Of a stretch of 64,000 bases of DNA, positions 8,314 through 17,424 are shown one piece after another. Where the stretch lies: positions 3,260,001 through 3,324,000 of the forward strand of contig LR743504.1 in assembly GCA_902712845.1 (NCBI GenBank), in the 5' to 3' direction. Under the pieces are notes generated by a model. It was not told the origin of the DNA. It was given only the letters and a program-made list of their open reading frames with translations, and did not search any database. This DNA is from Methylobacterium bullatum (GTDB lineage Bacteria; Pseudomonadota; Alphaproteobacteria; Rhizobiales; Beijerinckiaceae). Within the stretch, counting starts at the first letter, position 1. Every line of letters starts with the position of its first letter. Both the position numbers and the translations under genes were made by a program.

Positions 8314-9423
8314 GTGATCAAGCGATTCGTTTTCCTCGCCCTGTCCCTCGCGGTCGCGGCACCAGCATCCAGCGCTGAGGATCCGGTGATCGCGGCGGCG
8401 ACGGACTTGACCGGCGAGGTCCTGTTCCTCGAATCCGGCGCGCCCGGCATGATCCTGGTGGTCGTGCGCGGGGACGGGACATTCATCCGCGGCTACGGCG
8501 AGACCGAGAAGGGCAACGGCATCACGCCCGATGGAACGAGCCTGGTGCGGCTCAACTCCATCACCAAGGTCTTCACCACGGAGGTGCTGGCCTCCCTCGC
8601 CACGGAGAGAAAACTCTCTCTCACCGATCCGCTGCAGGGCTTCGCGCCCGAGGCGAAGGTTCCCGCCTTCGAAGGGCGGCCCATCACCCTCCTCGATCTG
8701 GCGACCTATTCCGGCGCCCTGCCGCGCGAGATGGGACACGCTCCCGAAGGCATGAACCCTCGCGCCTGGCCGACCCGCGACGAGCGCTGGTCCTGGCTCG
8801 GCCGATACACGCTGCCTTGGGCTCCCGGCACCGTCACGTCCTACTCGAATGTCGGGTTCGACCTCCTGGCCGATGCCGTCGGCGCGGCGGGGGGCGCGCC
8901 CTATTCCCAATTGCTGCGCAGCCACATCACCGCGCCTCTCGGAATGCCCGATACGGTCCTCTCGCCGAATCCGGAGCAATGCGCCCGGCTGATGATCGGT
9001 TCGGGCCTTGGCGGCCCGGCGACTTGCGTCGACACCCAGGCGACGGGGGGAAGCGGCGGCCTCTACAGCACCGGCAACGACATGGCGCGCTGGCTCCGGC
9101 ACAACGTCGCCGCCACGAGCGGCGCACTCGCCCTGAGCCACGCGGTCTACCGCCAGCGCCAATCGATGCCGGCGGCGATCGGCTTCGACGAAGCCTCGCC
9201 GATGGCGGGCCTCGCCCTCGGCTGGGTCGCCCTGGCGGCCAAGGGGAACGAACCGGCGATGCTGGCCAAGAGCGGGGGAGGCGCCGGCTTCATGAGCTAC
9301 GTCGCCTTCGCGCCGGGGCGCGATGTCGGGGTTTTCGTCGTCATCAACAGCATCGATTTCGCGGCGTTCTCCGCCTTGACCAGCACGACCCACAAGCTGA
9401 TCGCCGCCCTCGCGACCCGCTGA
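8314..9423 (+). CDS. Serine hydrolase, class C beta-lactamase/AmpH family
   Basis: 369 residues from a GTG at 8314 preceded by GGAG; this start gives a clean signal peptide (KRFVFLALSLAVAAPASSA). An ATG at 8281 would add 11 residues. Penicillin-binding motifs are S82-I-T-K85, the Y-S-N triad at ~177-179 and a KSGGG box near residue 318. The protein is therefore a periplasmic DD-peptidase/esterase or beta-lactamase-related enzyme; AmpH-like peptidoglycan endopeptidase is most likely. It stands alone just downstream of the AT-rich islet. Beta-lactam resistance cannot be inferred from sequence. Confidence 0.85.
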   Translation: MIKRFVFLALSLAVAAPASSAEDPVIAAATDLTGEVLFLESGAPGMILVVVRGDGTFIRGYGETEKGNGITPDGTSLVRLNSITKVFTTEVLASLATERKLSLTDPLQGFAPEAKVPAFEGRPITLLDLATYSGALPREMGHAPEGMNPRAWPTRDERWSWLGRYTLPWAPGTVTSYSNVGFDLLADAVGAAGGAPYSQLLRSHITAPLGMPDTVLSPNPEQCARLMIGSGLGGPATCVDTQATGGSGGLYSTGNDMARWLRHNVAATSGALALSHAVYRQRQSMPAAIGFDEASPMAGLALGWVALAAKGNEPAMLAKSGGGAGFMSYVAFAPGRDVGVFVVINSIDFAAFSALTSTTHKLIAALATR

Positions 9424-9538
9424 CCGGGGTGGAGAAGCCGGGTCCACGGAGCCCCCCGGCGACACATTGACGGTTGCCCGCATCCCCGGCCCATGCTCTT
9501 GCCGCAGCGTCCCTCCGGAACCGGCTTGAAGGCTCCCC

Positions 9539-10117
9539 ATGCGTCGCGCCCTTCCCCTCATCCTCTTCGCCCTCGGGCTCGTGGCGCTCGGCGTCGCGGC
9601 CACCGTGATGCTCGTGCCGAAGGCGGGGCAGGTGGCGACCAGCAGCGTCGGCGGCCCCTTCACCCTCACCGACCAGGACGGACGGCGCGTCACCGAGCGG
9701 GATTTCGCCGGGGCGACCCATCTGGTCTTCTTCGGCTTCACCCATTGCCCCGATGTCTGCCCGACGACGCTGCAGCAGATCGGCGACGTGCTCCAGGCGC
9801 TCGGACCCAAGGGCAAGGACACGAAGGCGCTGTTCATCGCGGTCGATCCCGAGCGCGACACGCCCGAAGCCCTGAAGACCTACCTCTCCAGTTTCGATCC
9901 CCGCATCGTCGGCCTCACCGGCTCGCCGGAGGAGGTCGCCGCGGCCGTGAAGGCCTACCGCGCCTATGTCCGCAAGGTGCCGACCAAGGGGGACGATTAC
10001 ACGATGGAGCACACGGCTCTGGTCTACATCATGGATGGCCGGAACCGCTTCGTGAACGCCCTCAACCTGACGAAACCCGCCGACCAGGCGGCGGCGGAGC
10101 TCGCCAAGGTGCTGTGA
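9539..10117 (+). CDS. SCO1/SenC copper chaperone
   Basis: 192 residues with an N-terminal membrane anchor (~5-25) and a thioredoxin-like periplasmic domain. The CPDVCP motif (Cys70, Cys74) and the distal His158 (MEHTA) are the copper ligands of SCO proteins that metallate the CuA site of cytochrome c oxidase. There is a 115-bp gap upstream without a gene. No oxidase genes are in the window. It converges with the glycosyltransferase, 4 bp between stops. Confidence 0.92.
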   Translation: MRRALPLILFALGLVALGVAATVMLVPKAGQVATSSVGGPFTLTDQDGRRVTERDFAGATHLVFFGFTHCPDVCPTTLQQIGDVLQALGPKGKDTKALFIAVDPERDTPEALKTYLSSFDPRIVGLTGSPEEVAAAVKAYRAYVRKVPTKGDDYTMEHTALVYIMDGRNRFVNALNLTKPADQAAAELAKVL

Positions 10118-10121
10118 CGCG

Positions 10122-11990
10122 TCATCGCGGCGGGTGCGGCGTCAAAGCCCCGCTGCGCGAGGTGCGGGACAGGCCGTGCTCGGTCTTGTTCCAGCGGTCG
10201 GGTGCGAGGATCAATTCGATCACCCCGCGCCAGGCGGCGAGGCTGACGAGAAGGAAATAGGCCGGCAGCAGGGGCACGAAGGGGACGAGATCGTGCCAGC
10301 CCCGGCGCCGGCAGCCGATATAGGCCGGCAGTAGCATCGCCACGAAGCCCGAGACGAGCACCGTGATCGCGGCGCCCGTGGGCAGGTTCGACCAGAAATC
10401 GCTCCCCGCCTGGATCCGGCTGGGCCAGAGGGAGACCACGGCCGGCAGCATCAGAAACGGATAGGCCAGAGCCGAGGCCACCGTGCCGGGGATGAGGGCG
10501 ATGGCGCATAGGCTCGCCAACGGACCGAGCTCGCGGAAAGTGACCAGGGGGGTGCGGCCATGGGTGAGACTGGTCTGGAGGAAGCCCTTCATCCAGCGGG
10601 TGCGCTGGTTGAGCCAGGCCTTGTAGCGGGCCGGCGCCTCCTCGATCGTGTTGCTCGGCAGGTCGCCGACATCGTAGCCGGCCCGTGCCAGCCGCAGGCC
10701 CAGATCGGCATCCTCGGTGACGTTCCAGGCATCCCATCCGTAGACGGCGCGCAGGATGTGGGTTCGGAAATGGGTGGAGGTCCCACCCAGCGGCGTCGGC
10801 AACCGCCATGCGGCCAGCGCCGGGCCGAGGACGTCGAACAGGGCGGTGTATTCGAGGGCGAAACACCGGGTCAGCCATGAATCGCGGGCATTGTCGATGA
10901 CGAGGCGGCCCTGCAGGCAGGCGGTGCGCGGGGAGGCGCGGGCGAAAGCCTCGGCGGCCGCCCGCAACTGGCCGGGATCGGGCACGTCCTCCGCGTCGTA
11001 GACGACGAGGCAGCTTCCCCGCGCCAGGGGCAGGGCGGCGTTGAGGGCGCGCGGCTTGGTCTTCGGCAGCCCCGGCGGCACGACGACGACCTCCACATGT
11101 GCCGGCAGGACGAGGCGGGCGAGCGCCCCCTCCGTGGCGGCATCGTCGGCTTCCGTGAGGAGCTTGATGTCGAGCTTCGCCACCGGGTAATCGAACCGCG
11201 TCAGCGCCTGCAGCAGGCGCGGCACCACCGCCGCCTCCCGGTAGAGGGCGACGAACACCGTGTAGACCGGCAGATCGATGTCCGACATGCTTTGCCCGGG
11301 CGTTGGCTCCGGCGCGATCCTGCCGGTCGGGCCGATGGCGGCCACGCGAAAGGTGAGCAGGACGAGAAATCCGACCTGCACCAGGACCCAGGCCGCCGTG
11401 ACGAGGAACGCCGGCAGGCAGGCCAGGGCGAAGAGGAACGCGCCGAAGATGAGGCCCGCCAGGGAGAGGAGCGGCGCCACGGGGACGGCGTTGTAGGCCC
11501 AGTCCGGCCTTCGCCTGAGAAGGTCGTCCGAGGCATGGGCCGCGACTCCCACCGAGCGCTGGGCGAAGATCGCGTGGCGCAGGGCCGTCGGGGTGGTGAT
11601 CGCCGGCATCAGACCGGTGGGGCTGCGTCCCTCCAGCAATTCGACGACGGCGCGTCCCCGCGGCGCGTAGACGAAGGCCGCCCCCGTTCCCGGATCGAGG
11701 GGCGCGACACCCGCGACCACACTGTCGGGAAACCGCGCCCCGGCGCCGAGGGGCAGGGGCGCGCCGAGATAGCGCGCACCGAGGGTGAGGGCGAGGGCGC
11801 GGTAGAAGCGTTCCTCTTCCATCAGCCCGGACTGTATCAGGGCGGTGGAGGCATCGGTGCCGCTCGCCCGGGCCAGGGCGGCGGCCTTCGCCAGCAGCAT
11901 CGGGGAGGCGGCGTGGCTCAGGAGAAACGCGATCTCCGGCGACAATGCCACCGTTTCGCCGCGCAGGCTCCTGAAACCGAGGATCGACAC
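10122..11990 (-). CDS. MshEN-GT2 processive glycosyltransferase, NfrB/BcsA-like
   Basis: 622 residues from a GTG at 11990 preceded by GGGGAG at 9-bp spacing; upstream extensions run into the divergent gene. Residues ~25-75 resemble the GSPII_E N-terminal (MshEN) domain, which binds c-di-GMP in relatives. Two membrane helices (~172-220) lead to a GT2 domain with YDAED (~331-335), TEDAD (~425-429) and QRTRW (~462-466), the D,D,D,QxxRW set of processive cellulose synthase-type enzymes, then 3-4 C-terminal helices. I infer an inner-membrane exopolysaccharide synthase gated by c-di-GMP. No BcsB-like partner is adjacent. Confidence 0.85.
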   Translation of the reverse strand: MSILGFRSLRGETVALSPEIAFLLSHAASPMLLAKAAALARASGTDASTALIQSGLMEEERFYRALALTLGARYLGAPLPLGAGARFPDSVVAGVAPLDPGTGAAFVYAPRGRAVVELLEGRSPTGLMPAITTPTALRHAIFAQRSVGVAAHASDDLLRRRPDWAYNAVPVAPLLSLAGLIFGAFLFALACLPAFLVTAAWVLVQVGFLVLLTFRVAAIGPTGRIAPEPTPGQSMSDIDLPVYTVFVALYREAAVVPRLLQALTRFDYPVAKLDIKLLTEADDAATEGALARLVLPAHVEVVVVPPGLPKTKPRALNAALPLARGSCLVVYDAEDVPDPGQLRAAAEAFARASPRTACLQGRLVIDNARDSWLTRCFALEYTALFDVLGPALAAWRLPTPLGGTSTHFRTHILRAVYGWDAWNVTEDADLGLRLARAGYDVGDLPSNTIEEAPARYKAWLNQRTRWMKGFLQTSLTHGRTPLVTFRELGPLASLCAIALIPGTVASALAYPFLMLPAVVSLWPSRIQAGSDFWSNLPTGAAITVLVSGFVAMLLPAYIGCRRRGWHDLVPFVPLLPAYFLLVSLAAWRGVIELILAPDRWNKTEHGLSRTSRSGALTPHPPR

Positions 11991-12034
11991 CGGAACCGGC
12001 TCCCCGAGGCCCGGGAACGTGATAGGGGAGAGCC

Positions 12035-12976
12035 GTGAGCCAGACGATTCCCGCGCACAACCAGTGCGCCACACATGCAACCACACCGTCAAGCCGCTTC
12101 GCCTGGTGCGCCGGCGCTTTGCTGGTGATGGCACTGTTCTCGGCTTGGCCGGTGGCAGCGCAAGACTCGACAGCGCGGGACACGGCCTCGCGGGACACGG
12201 CCACGCCAGGGGTGACGATCCCGAACTTCTGGAATCCACGCAGCCGCCTCGAACGGATCGAGGCGCCGCAAACGGCGCGCGCCGTCCGCTTCCTCACCGA
12301 CGACGAGTTCCCGCCTCTGCATTTCGCCGGCCCGGACGGCGCGCCCACCGGCTTCGTGGTGGAACTCGTCCGGGCGGTCTGCGAACGCCTGTCGCTCAAC
12401 TGCACGATCCAGGCGCGCCGCTTCGATACGCTGCTCGATGCCCTGGCCGATCGGCAGGGCGATGTGGTGGCGGCCGCGATCCCGCTCACCCCGACCCTGC
12501 GCAGCCGCTTCCTCGCCACCCGTCCGTATTTCCGCTGGCCGGCGCGCTTCGCGGCCCGCACGGACAAGAGCCTGCCCGTCCCCTCGGCCAAGGCGCTGGC
12601 CGGCAAGTCCGTCGGCGTCGTCGGGGCAAGCGCGCACGCGGCCTATCTGAAGGCGTTCTTCCCCCAGGCCGAGGCGCGCGACTTCACCGACCTCGCCACG
12701 GCCGAAGGGGCGCTCCGGCGCGGCGATGTGGATTACGTCTTCGCCGACGGGCTCAACCTCGCCCTGTGGATCGGCGGCATCGATTCCTCGAATTGCTGCG
12801 CACTCGTGGGCGGCGACTACCTGGAAAACCGCTATTTCGGCGAGGGCATCGGCCTCGTCACCCGGCGCGAGGACACGGCCCTGTCGCGCGCCCTCGACGA
12901 AGCCCTCCAACGGCTCTGGGACGAGGGGAAATACGCCGAGCTGTACCTGCGGTTCTTCCCCGTCAGTCCGTTCTGA
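12035..12976 (+). CDS. Periplasmic amino-acid-type binding protein (SBP_bac_3)
   Basis: 313 residues; GTG at 12035 after AGGGGAGAG. A signal peptide spans ~22-43 (ending PVAAQ), followed by a short tandem TARDTASRDTA encoded by a duplicated 14-bp DNA motif. The mature domain begins VRFLTDDEFPPLHF and has the EGKY end typical of family 3 solute-binding proteins. No permease or ATPase gene is adjacent, so it is an orphan binding protein or a sensor-like component. It is divergent from the glycosyltransferase across 44 bp. Confidence 0.85.
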   Translation: MSQTIPAHNQCATHATTPSSRFAWCAGALLVMALFSAWPVAAQDSTARDTASRDTATPGVTIPNFWNPRSRLERIEAPQTARAVRFLTDDEFPPLHFAGPDGAPTGFVVELVRAVCERLSLNCTIQARRFDTLLDALADRQGDVVAAAIPLTPTLRSRFLATRPYFRWPARFAARTDKSLPVPSAKALAGKSVGVVGASAHAAYLKAFFPQAEARDFTDLATAEGALRRGDVDYVFADGLNLALWIGGIDSSNCCALVGGDYLENRYFGEGIGLVTRREDTALSRALDEALQRLWDEGKYAELYLRFFPVSPF

Positions 12977-13013
12977 CTCGCCGGCCCATCCCCCTCGGAG
13001 CGCCGGGCTGGCC

Positions 13014-14078
13014 TTACATCCTCAGCATCCCACGCGCCTCGTCCGCCAGCCGCAGGGTCAAATCCGCAGCCCCGGTTTCCCGCGACAGGGCCGCCGCCTG
13101 TCCCGACCAGAGCGGCGAGAAATCGCCCGAGCCTCCCGCCTCCGCGCGCTGGCGCAGGGGCTGGAGCGCCACGGCGGCGGAGGGAAAGGCCGGAGCGTCG
13201 GCGCTCAGCGGGCCGAGTTCCGCCAAAGCACGGTTCACGAGACCTCGGGCGGGACGGCCCGTGAAGACGTTGGTGAGCGCGGTATCCTCGTCGCGGGCCG
13301 CCCTTAGGGCGGCGAGATGGACGGCGGAGATGCCAGCCTCCGGGCAGAGGAGATAGGCCGTGCCGATCTGGACGGCGGACGCGCCGAGGGTGAGCGCCGC
13401 GGCGATTCCGCGCGCATCGGCGATGCCGCCCGCCGCGATGACGGGCACGCGCACCGCGTCCACAACCTGCGGCACCAGGGAGAAGGTACCGACCTGGGAC
13501 TCCACCGCCTCGGTGAGGAACATGCCGCGATGCCCCCCGGCATCGGCCCCTTGGGCGATGATCGCGTCCACGCCGCGCTCTTCGAGCCAGCGGGCCTCGC
13601 GCACCGTGGTGGCCGACGAGACGACGAGGCAGCCCGCCTCCCTGACGCGGCGGACGAGGGCGGCGTCCGGGAGCCCGAAATGGAAGCTGACCACCGCCGG
13701 GCGCAGATCCTCCACGACGGCGCACATCGCCTCGTCGAAGGGCGCGCGGTTGGCCATGGCGACCGGCGCCGCCGGGTCGAGGCCGAGCTCACGATAATAG
13801 GGCGTCAACCGCTCCAGCCATGCGGCCTCGCGGGCCGAATCGGCGGCGGCCGGCGCGTGGCAGAAGAAATTCAGATTGAACGGACGATCCGTGCTCTCAC
13901 GGATGACCACGACCTCGCCGCGCACCTGTTCGGCGTTCAGGGCAGCGCAGGCCAGCGACCCGAGGGCGCCGGTGGCGGAGACGGCCGCTGCGAGCTGGCC
14001 CCGAGGCCCGACCATCGGGGCCTGGACGATGGGATGATCCAGACCGACGAGATCGAGAAAGCGTCTGTCGGGCCGCAT
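13014..14078 (-). CDS. Nitronate monooxygenase
   Basis: 354 residues, FMN-dependent TIM barrel. The N-terminal IVQAPMVG, the putative catalytic His133 in SFHFGLP, the phosphate-binding QGADAGGHRG at 176-185 and GGIADARG later are class I nitronate monooxygenase (2-nitropropane dioxygenase) features. It oxidises alkyl nitronates such as propionate-3-nitronate to aldehydes plus nitrite. The ATG follows AAGGAGA at close spacing. Convergent with the binding protein gene and divergent from the MFS gene. Confidence 0.88.
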   Translation of the reverse strand: MRPDRRFLDLVGLDHPIVQAPMVGPRGQLAAAVSATGALGSLACAALNAEQVRGEVVVIRESTDRPFNLNFFCHAPAAADSAREAAWLERLTPYYRELGLDPAAPVAMANRAPFDEAMCAVVEDLRPAVVSFHFGLPDAALVRRVREAGCLVVSSATTVREARWLEERGVDAIIAQGADAGGHRGMFLTEAVESQVGTFSLVPQVVDAVRVPVIAAGGIADARGIAAALTLGASAVQIGTAYLLCPEAGISAVHLAALRAARDEDTALTNVFTGRPARGLVNRALAELGPLSADAPAFPSAAVALQPLRQRAEAGGSGDFSPLWSGQAAALSRETGAADLTLRLADEARGMLRM

Positions 14079-14327
14079 GGCATGGTCTCCTTGGCAAGAC
14101 GTCGATCACCGTCTGTCTACACTATCGAAGCGCGATGGTTTCCGCTTGACTCCGCAACCCGTGGGGAACGCGATGTAAAGCTTCGCGCGGCGTGGATAAC
14201 CCTTCTCGCAGGCGAGTTTCGCGGCCCGTTCGGATGTCGGATCGCGCGGGAACATGGTCCAACTATTGCTGGTGTTTCGGCGAGGTTTGCATCGGCGCCG
14301 ATGGTGTGACGGACCTCGAGGCGATCC

Positions 14328-15695
14328 ATGGCGATCCGGTCATATCCAGTTTCCAATGCGTCATCGACCGGGCCTCGTCCGGCACTCGATGCAGCCTACC
14401 GCCGGATTACATGGCGCCTGCTGCCGTTCCTGATGATGCTCTGGATCCTGTCCTGGATCGACCGCGTCAATATCGGCTTCGCCAAGCTGCAGATGCTGTC
14501 CGATCTCACATTCAGCGAGACAGTCTACGGCATCGGCGCGGGCATCTTCTTCATCGGCTACTTCCTGTGCGAGGTACCGAGCAACCTGTTGCTGGAATAT
14601 ATCGGCGCCCGCAAGACCATCGCGCGGATCACGCTCCTCTGGGGCGCCTGCTGCGTGGCGATGATGTTCGTCACCACACCGGCCTTCTTCTACGTCCTGC
14701 GCTTTCTGCTCGGCGTGTTCGAGGCCGGCTTCTATCCGGGCGTGATCCTGTACCTCACCTACTGGTACCCGACCGAGCGGCGGGCGAAAGTGTTCGGGCT
14801 GTTCATGTCGGCCTCGGCGATCGCCGGGGTGATCGGCGGGCCGCTGGCCGGGGCGATCCTCACCGGCATGGACGGCGTGAACGGCTGGGCCGGCTGGCAA
14901 TGGGTGTTCCTGCTGGAGGGTATCCCATCGATCCTCGCGGGATTCGTGACGCTCCTCTACCTGACCGACCGTCCCGCAAAGGCCACTTGGCTGACACCGG
15001 AACAGCGGGCGCTGATCGAGGCGGATCTCGCCCGCGACGCCGAGGCGCTCGGTCCGCGCGAGCACCGCATCCTCGCCTCCCTGAAGGATGTCCGGGTCTG
15101 GCAGTGCATCGCGATCTTCTTCTGCATCATCATGGCGAACTCGGCCCTGACCTTCTTCGGGCCGAGCGTGGTGCGGGATGCCGGCTTCACCGATCCGCTC
15201 ACCGTCGGCTGGATCATGTCGGCGGCCTATCTGTGCGGCGGCATCGGCATGATCCTCAACGGGCGCCATTCCGACCGGACCGGCGAAGCGCGCCTGCATT
15301 GCGGGATCCCGGCGACGATCGGGGCGCTTTCCATCGCCTTAGTCGGTTTCCTGGTCCCGTCGAACCCGGTCCTGGCCATGCTGGCGCTCGCCGTGGCGAT
15401 CGTCGGCACGATGAGCGCGATCCCCGTCTTCTGGCAGATCCCCGGGCGGTTCCTGGCGGGCTCCGCCGCCGCCGCCGGGATCGCCCTGATCAATTCGGTG
15501 GCGAACCTCGCGGGCTTCGGCGCCCCGGCGGTGATGGGTTACCTGCGCGAGCAGACCGGCTCGGCCTCCGCCGGCCTGTGGCTGGTCGCGGCCTTCGAGC
15601 TCGCGACGATCGTGCTGATCCTCGCCTTCGTCCCACCCGCCACCCCGGTGCTGGAGCGCCGGGCCGCCGCCCGCGCCGCCCACGAGCCGGCCTGA
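14328..15695 (+). CDS. MFS transporter, anion:cation symporter (ACS) family
   Basis: 455 residues, about 12 membrane helices. DRVNIGFAK after helix 1 and the R-x-L-LGVFEAGFYPG segment are hallmarks of the ACS family (phthalate, tartrate, 4-hydroxyphenylacetate, ureidosuccinate or allantoate permeases). It begins a four-gene co-directional run with two HIU hydrolase genes and uraD, spacing 48 bp to the next. I infer uptake of urate, hydroxyisourate or a related ring-opened purine; substrate cannot be read from sequence. Confidence 0.85.
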   Translation: MAIRSYPVSNASSTGPRPALDAAYRRITWRLLPFLMMLWILSWIDRVNIGFAKLQMLSDLTFSETVYGIGAGIFFIGYFLCEVPSNLLLEYIGARKTIARITLLWGACCVAMMFVTTPAFFYVLRFLLGVFEAGFYPGVILYLTYWYPTERRAKVFGLFMSASAIAGVIGGPLAGAILTGMDGVNGWAGWQWVFLLEGIPSILAGFVTLLYLTDRPAKATWLTPEQRALIEADLARDAEALGPREHRILASLKDVRVWQCIAIFFCIIMANSALTFFGPSVVRDAGFTDPLTVGWIMSAAYLCGGIGMILNGRHSDRTGEARLHCGIPATIGALSIALVGFLVPSNPVLAMLALAVAIVGTMSAIPVFWQIPGRFLAGSAAAAGIALINSVANLAGFGAPAVMGYLREQTGSASAGLWLVAAFELATIVLILAFVPPATPVLERRAAARAAHEPA

Positions 15696-15743
15696 CCCCG
15701 TCCCCGGTCGCGCGCCGGGACCGGCCCTCTGCAGGAGACACAG

Positions 15744-16280
15744 TTGAACCACCCCCCTGAGCGACCCGACCTCACGCGCCGCAGCCTGGTAGGCGCCGGC
15801 CTTGCCGGAATCGGTCTCGGCGGCACGGTCGCCGCCACCGGCACCGTGCTGGCCCAGGGCACGCCCGCCCCGGCTCCTGCGCAGCCGGGTGCCCTGAACA
15901 CCGGCCCGACGATGCAATCGGGCCTCGGGCCGCGCCTCACCATGCACGCCATCGACAATTTCCACGGCACACCGGGCGCGGGCATGGTCTGCGACCTCTC
16001 CGTGCGCGAGGGCGACACCTACCGGCCGCTCAAGACGATCACGACGGGGGCCAACGGCCGCTCGCCCGAGCCGCTCCTCATCGACGACGCCTTGAAGACC
16101 GGGCGCTACGAGTTGCTGATGCATGTCGAGGAATACTTCGCCCGGATCGGCGTGGCGCTGCCGAGCCCGAACTTCCTCGGCCTCGTCCCGATCCGCTTCC
16201 ACATCCGCGACGCGAGCCAGCGCTACCACCTGCCGATCCTGTTCACGCCCTGGGGCTACTCGTATTATCGCGGCAGCTGA
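15744..16280 (+). CDS. Tat-exported hydroxyisourate hydrolase-like protein
   Basis: 178 residues from TTG 15744, preceded by GCAGGAGACA. The N terminus has a twin-arginine signal (TRRSLVGAGLAG, Arg12-Arg13, likely cleavage near residue 37). The domain is transthyretin/HIUase with the catalytic set His68, Arg106, His162 and the C-terminal YRGS. Members hydrolyse 5-hydroxyisourate to OHCU. A periplasmic copy beside the cytosolic one at 16332 is unusual and suggests purine-ring chemistry, or another hydrolysis, outside the cytoplasm. Confidence 0.85.
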   Translation: MNHPPERPDLTRRSLVGAGLAGIGLGGTVAATGTVLAQGTPAPAPAQPGALNTGPTMQSGLGPRLTMHAIDNFHGTPGAGMVCDLSVREGDTYRPLKTITTGANGRSPEPLLIDDALKTGRYELLMHVEEYFARIGVALPSPNFLGLVPIRFHIRDASQRYHLPILFTPWGYSYYRGS

Positions 16281-16331
16281 AAGCCCCGACCGTCCGCAAC
16301 CGCTCCCTCACGAAACGATCCGAGAGACCCG

Positions 16332-16685
16332 ATGGCCGGCATCACGACACATATCCTCGACTCGGAGCGCGGGCGTCCCGCGCCCGGCGTGCGCATCGAC
16401 TTCTCGGTAATGGAGGAGGGGCACTGGCGCCTCGTCAAGAGCGTCGTCACCAATGCCGACGGGCGCACCGACACACCGATCCTGCCGGCGGCCGAGGCGA
16501 AGATCGGCCAGTACCAGCTCGAATTCTTCATCGACGGCTATCTGAAGAGCCGGCCCGGGTTAAGCGAGGCGGACATCTTCGTGGACAACCCGGTGGTGCG
16601 GTTCGCGGTCTTCGACGCCAAGCAGCATTACCACGTGCCGATGCTGTGCACGCCGGGCAATTGCACGACCTATCGCGGGAGCTGA
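16332..16685 (+). CDS. uraH: 5-hydroxyisourate hydrolase
   Basis: 117 residues, standard length, no signal peptide. Catalytic residues are His7, Arg45, His101 and the diagnostic C-terminal YRGS. It converts 5-hydroxyisourate to OHCU after urate oxidation. The uraD start lies 4 bp after its stop, so the two steps are coupled. No urate oxidase gene is in the window. Confidence 0.95.
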   Translation: MAGITTHILDSERGRPAPGVRIDFSVMEEGHWRLVKSVVTNADGRTDTPILPAAEAKIGQYQLEFFIDGYLKSRPGLSEADIFVDNPVVRFAVFDAKQHYHVPMLCTPGNCTTYRGS

Positions 16686-16689
16686 GCCC

Positions 16690-17208
16690 TTGCCGGATCT
16701 CGCCGCCATCCACCGTCTCGACCGGGACGCCTTCGTCGCCCTGCTCGGCGGGGTGTTCGAACACGCGGCCTGGGTCGCCGAGGCAGTGGCGCCGGCCCGC
16801 CCCTTCGCCAGCGTGGCCGACCTGCACGCCGCGATGATGGACGCGGTGCGCCATGCGCCCGAGGCGCAGCGCCGCGCCTTCCTCAACGGCCACCCGGAAC
16901 TCGCCGGCCCCGAAGCACGGGCGCGGGCGATGACGGCCGACTCGGCGAGTGAGCAGGGCAGCGCCGGCCTCGACCACCTCCCGCCCGAGGACGCGGCGGC
17001 CTTCGACCGCCTGAACGCCGCCTACCGCGAGAGGTTCGGCTTTCCCTTCATCGTCGCCGTACGCGGGCGCAGCCGGGCCGAGATCCTCGCGTTGTTCGAG
17101 GCCCGCCTCGGACGGGAACGGACTGAGGAGGAGGCCACCGCCCTCGACGAGATCGGCGCGATCACGCGGATGCGCCTGGACCTGCTGATTTCCGCGACGG
17201 GCGACTGA
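16690..17208 (+). CDS. uraD: OHCU decarboxylase
   Basis: 172 residues from TTG 16690, which gives the family-typical N terminus and sits 4 bp after uraH. The HPEL motif (His68) and SASEQ (Glu88) carry the family active-site residues. It stereospecifically decarboxylates 2-oxo-4-hydroxy-4-carboxy-5-ureidoimidazoline to S-allantoin. Last gene of the purine catabolic run; no allantoinase follows. Confidence 0.93.
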   Translation: MPDLAAIHRLDRDAFVALLGGVFEHAAWVAEAVAPARPFASVADLHAAMMDAVRHAPEAQRRAFLNGHPELAGPEARARAMTADSASEQGSAGLDHLPPEDAAAFDRLNAAYRERFGFPFIVAVRGRSRAEILALFEARLGRERTEEEATALDEIGAITRMRLDLLISATGD

Positions 17209-17316
17209 GAGCGTTCGCGCTCGGTCCCCGCAAGGATCGGGAATGCCCGCTCGCATAAGGCGCCGAGCATGAAAGCCTGGCTTCGGGCGACCTCAGCCCC
17301 GGCCCCACCGGCGCTC

Positions 17317-17361
17317 GCGTTGACCCTCCGCGTTGACCCTCCCCGGCCCGCTCCCTAGGGT
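17317..17361 (+). promoter_or_regulatory. Candidate lysK promoter with duplicated -35 element
   Basis: A perfect 13-bp tandem duplication GCGTTGACCCTCC occupies 17317-17329 and 17330-17342, each copy holding a TTGACC -35-like hexamer. The second (17333-17338) is 17 bp from TAGGGT at 17356-17361, a fair -10. The lysK start is ~65 bp further on. Confidence 0.4.
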
Positions 17362-17424
17362 GCCCGGCCGCATCCGGCCGGTTCCGGCCGTCCCGTGTCT
17401 TCTCGCAGAACTGACGCCCATTCC

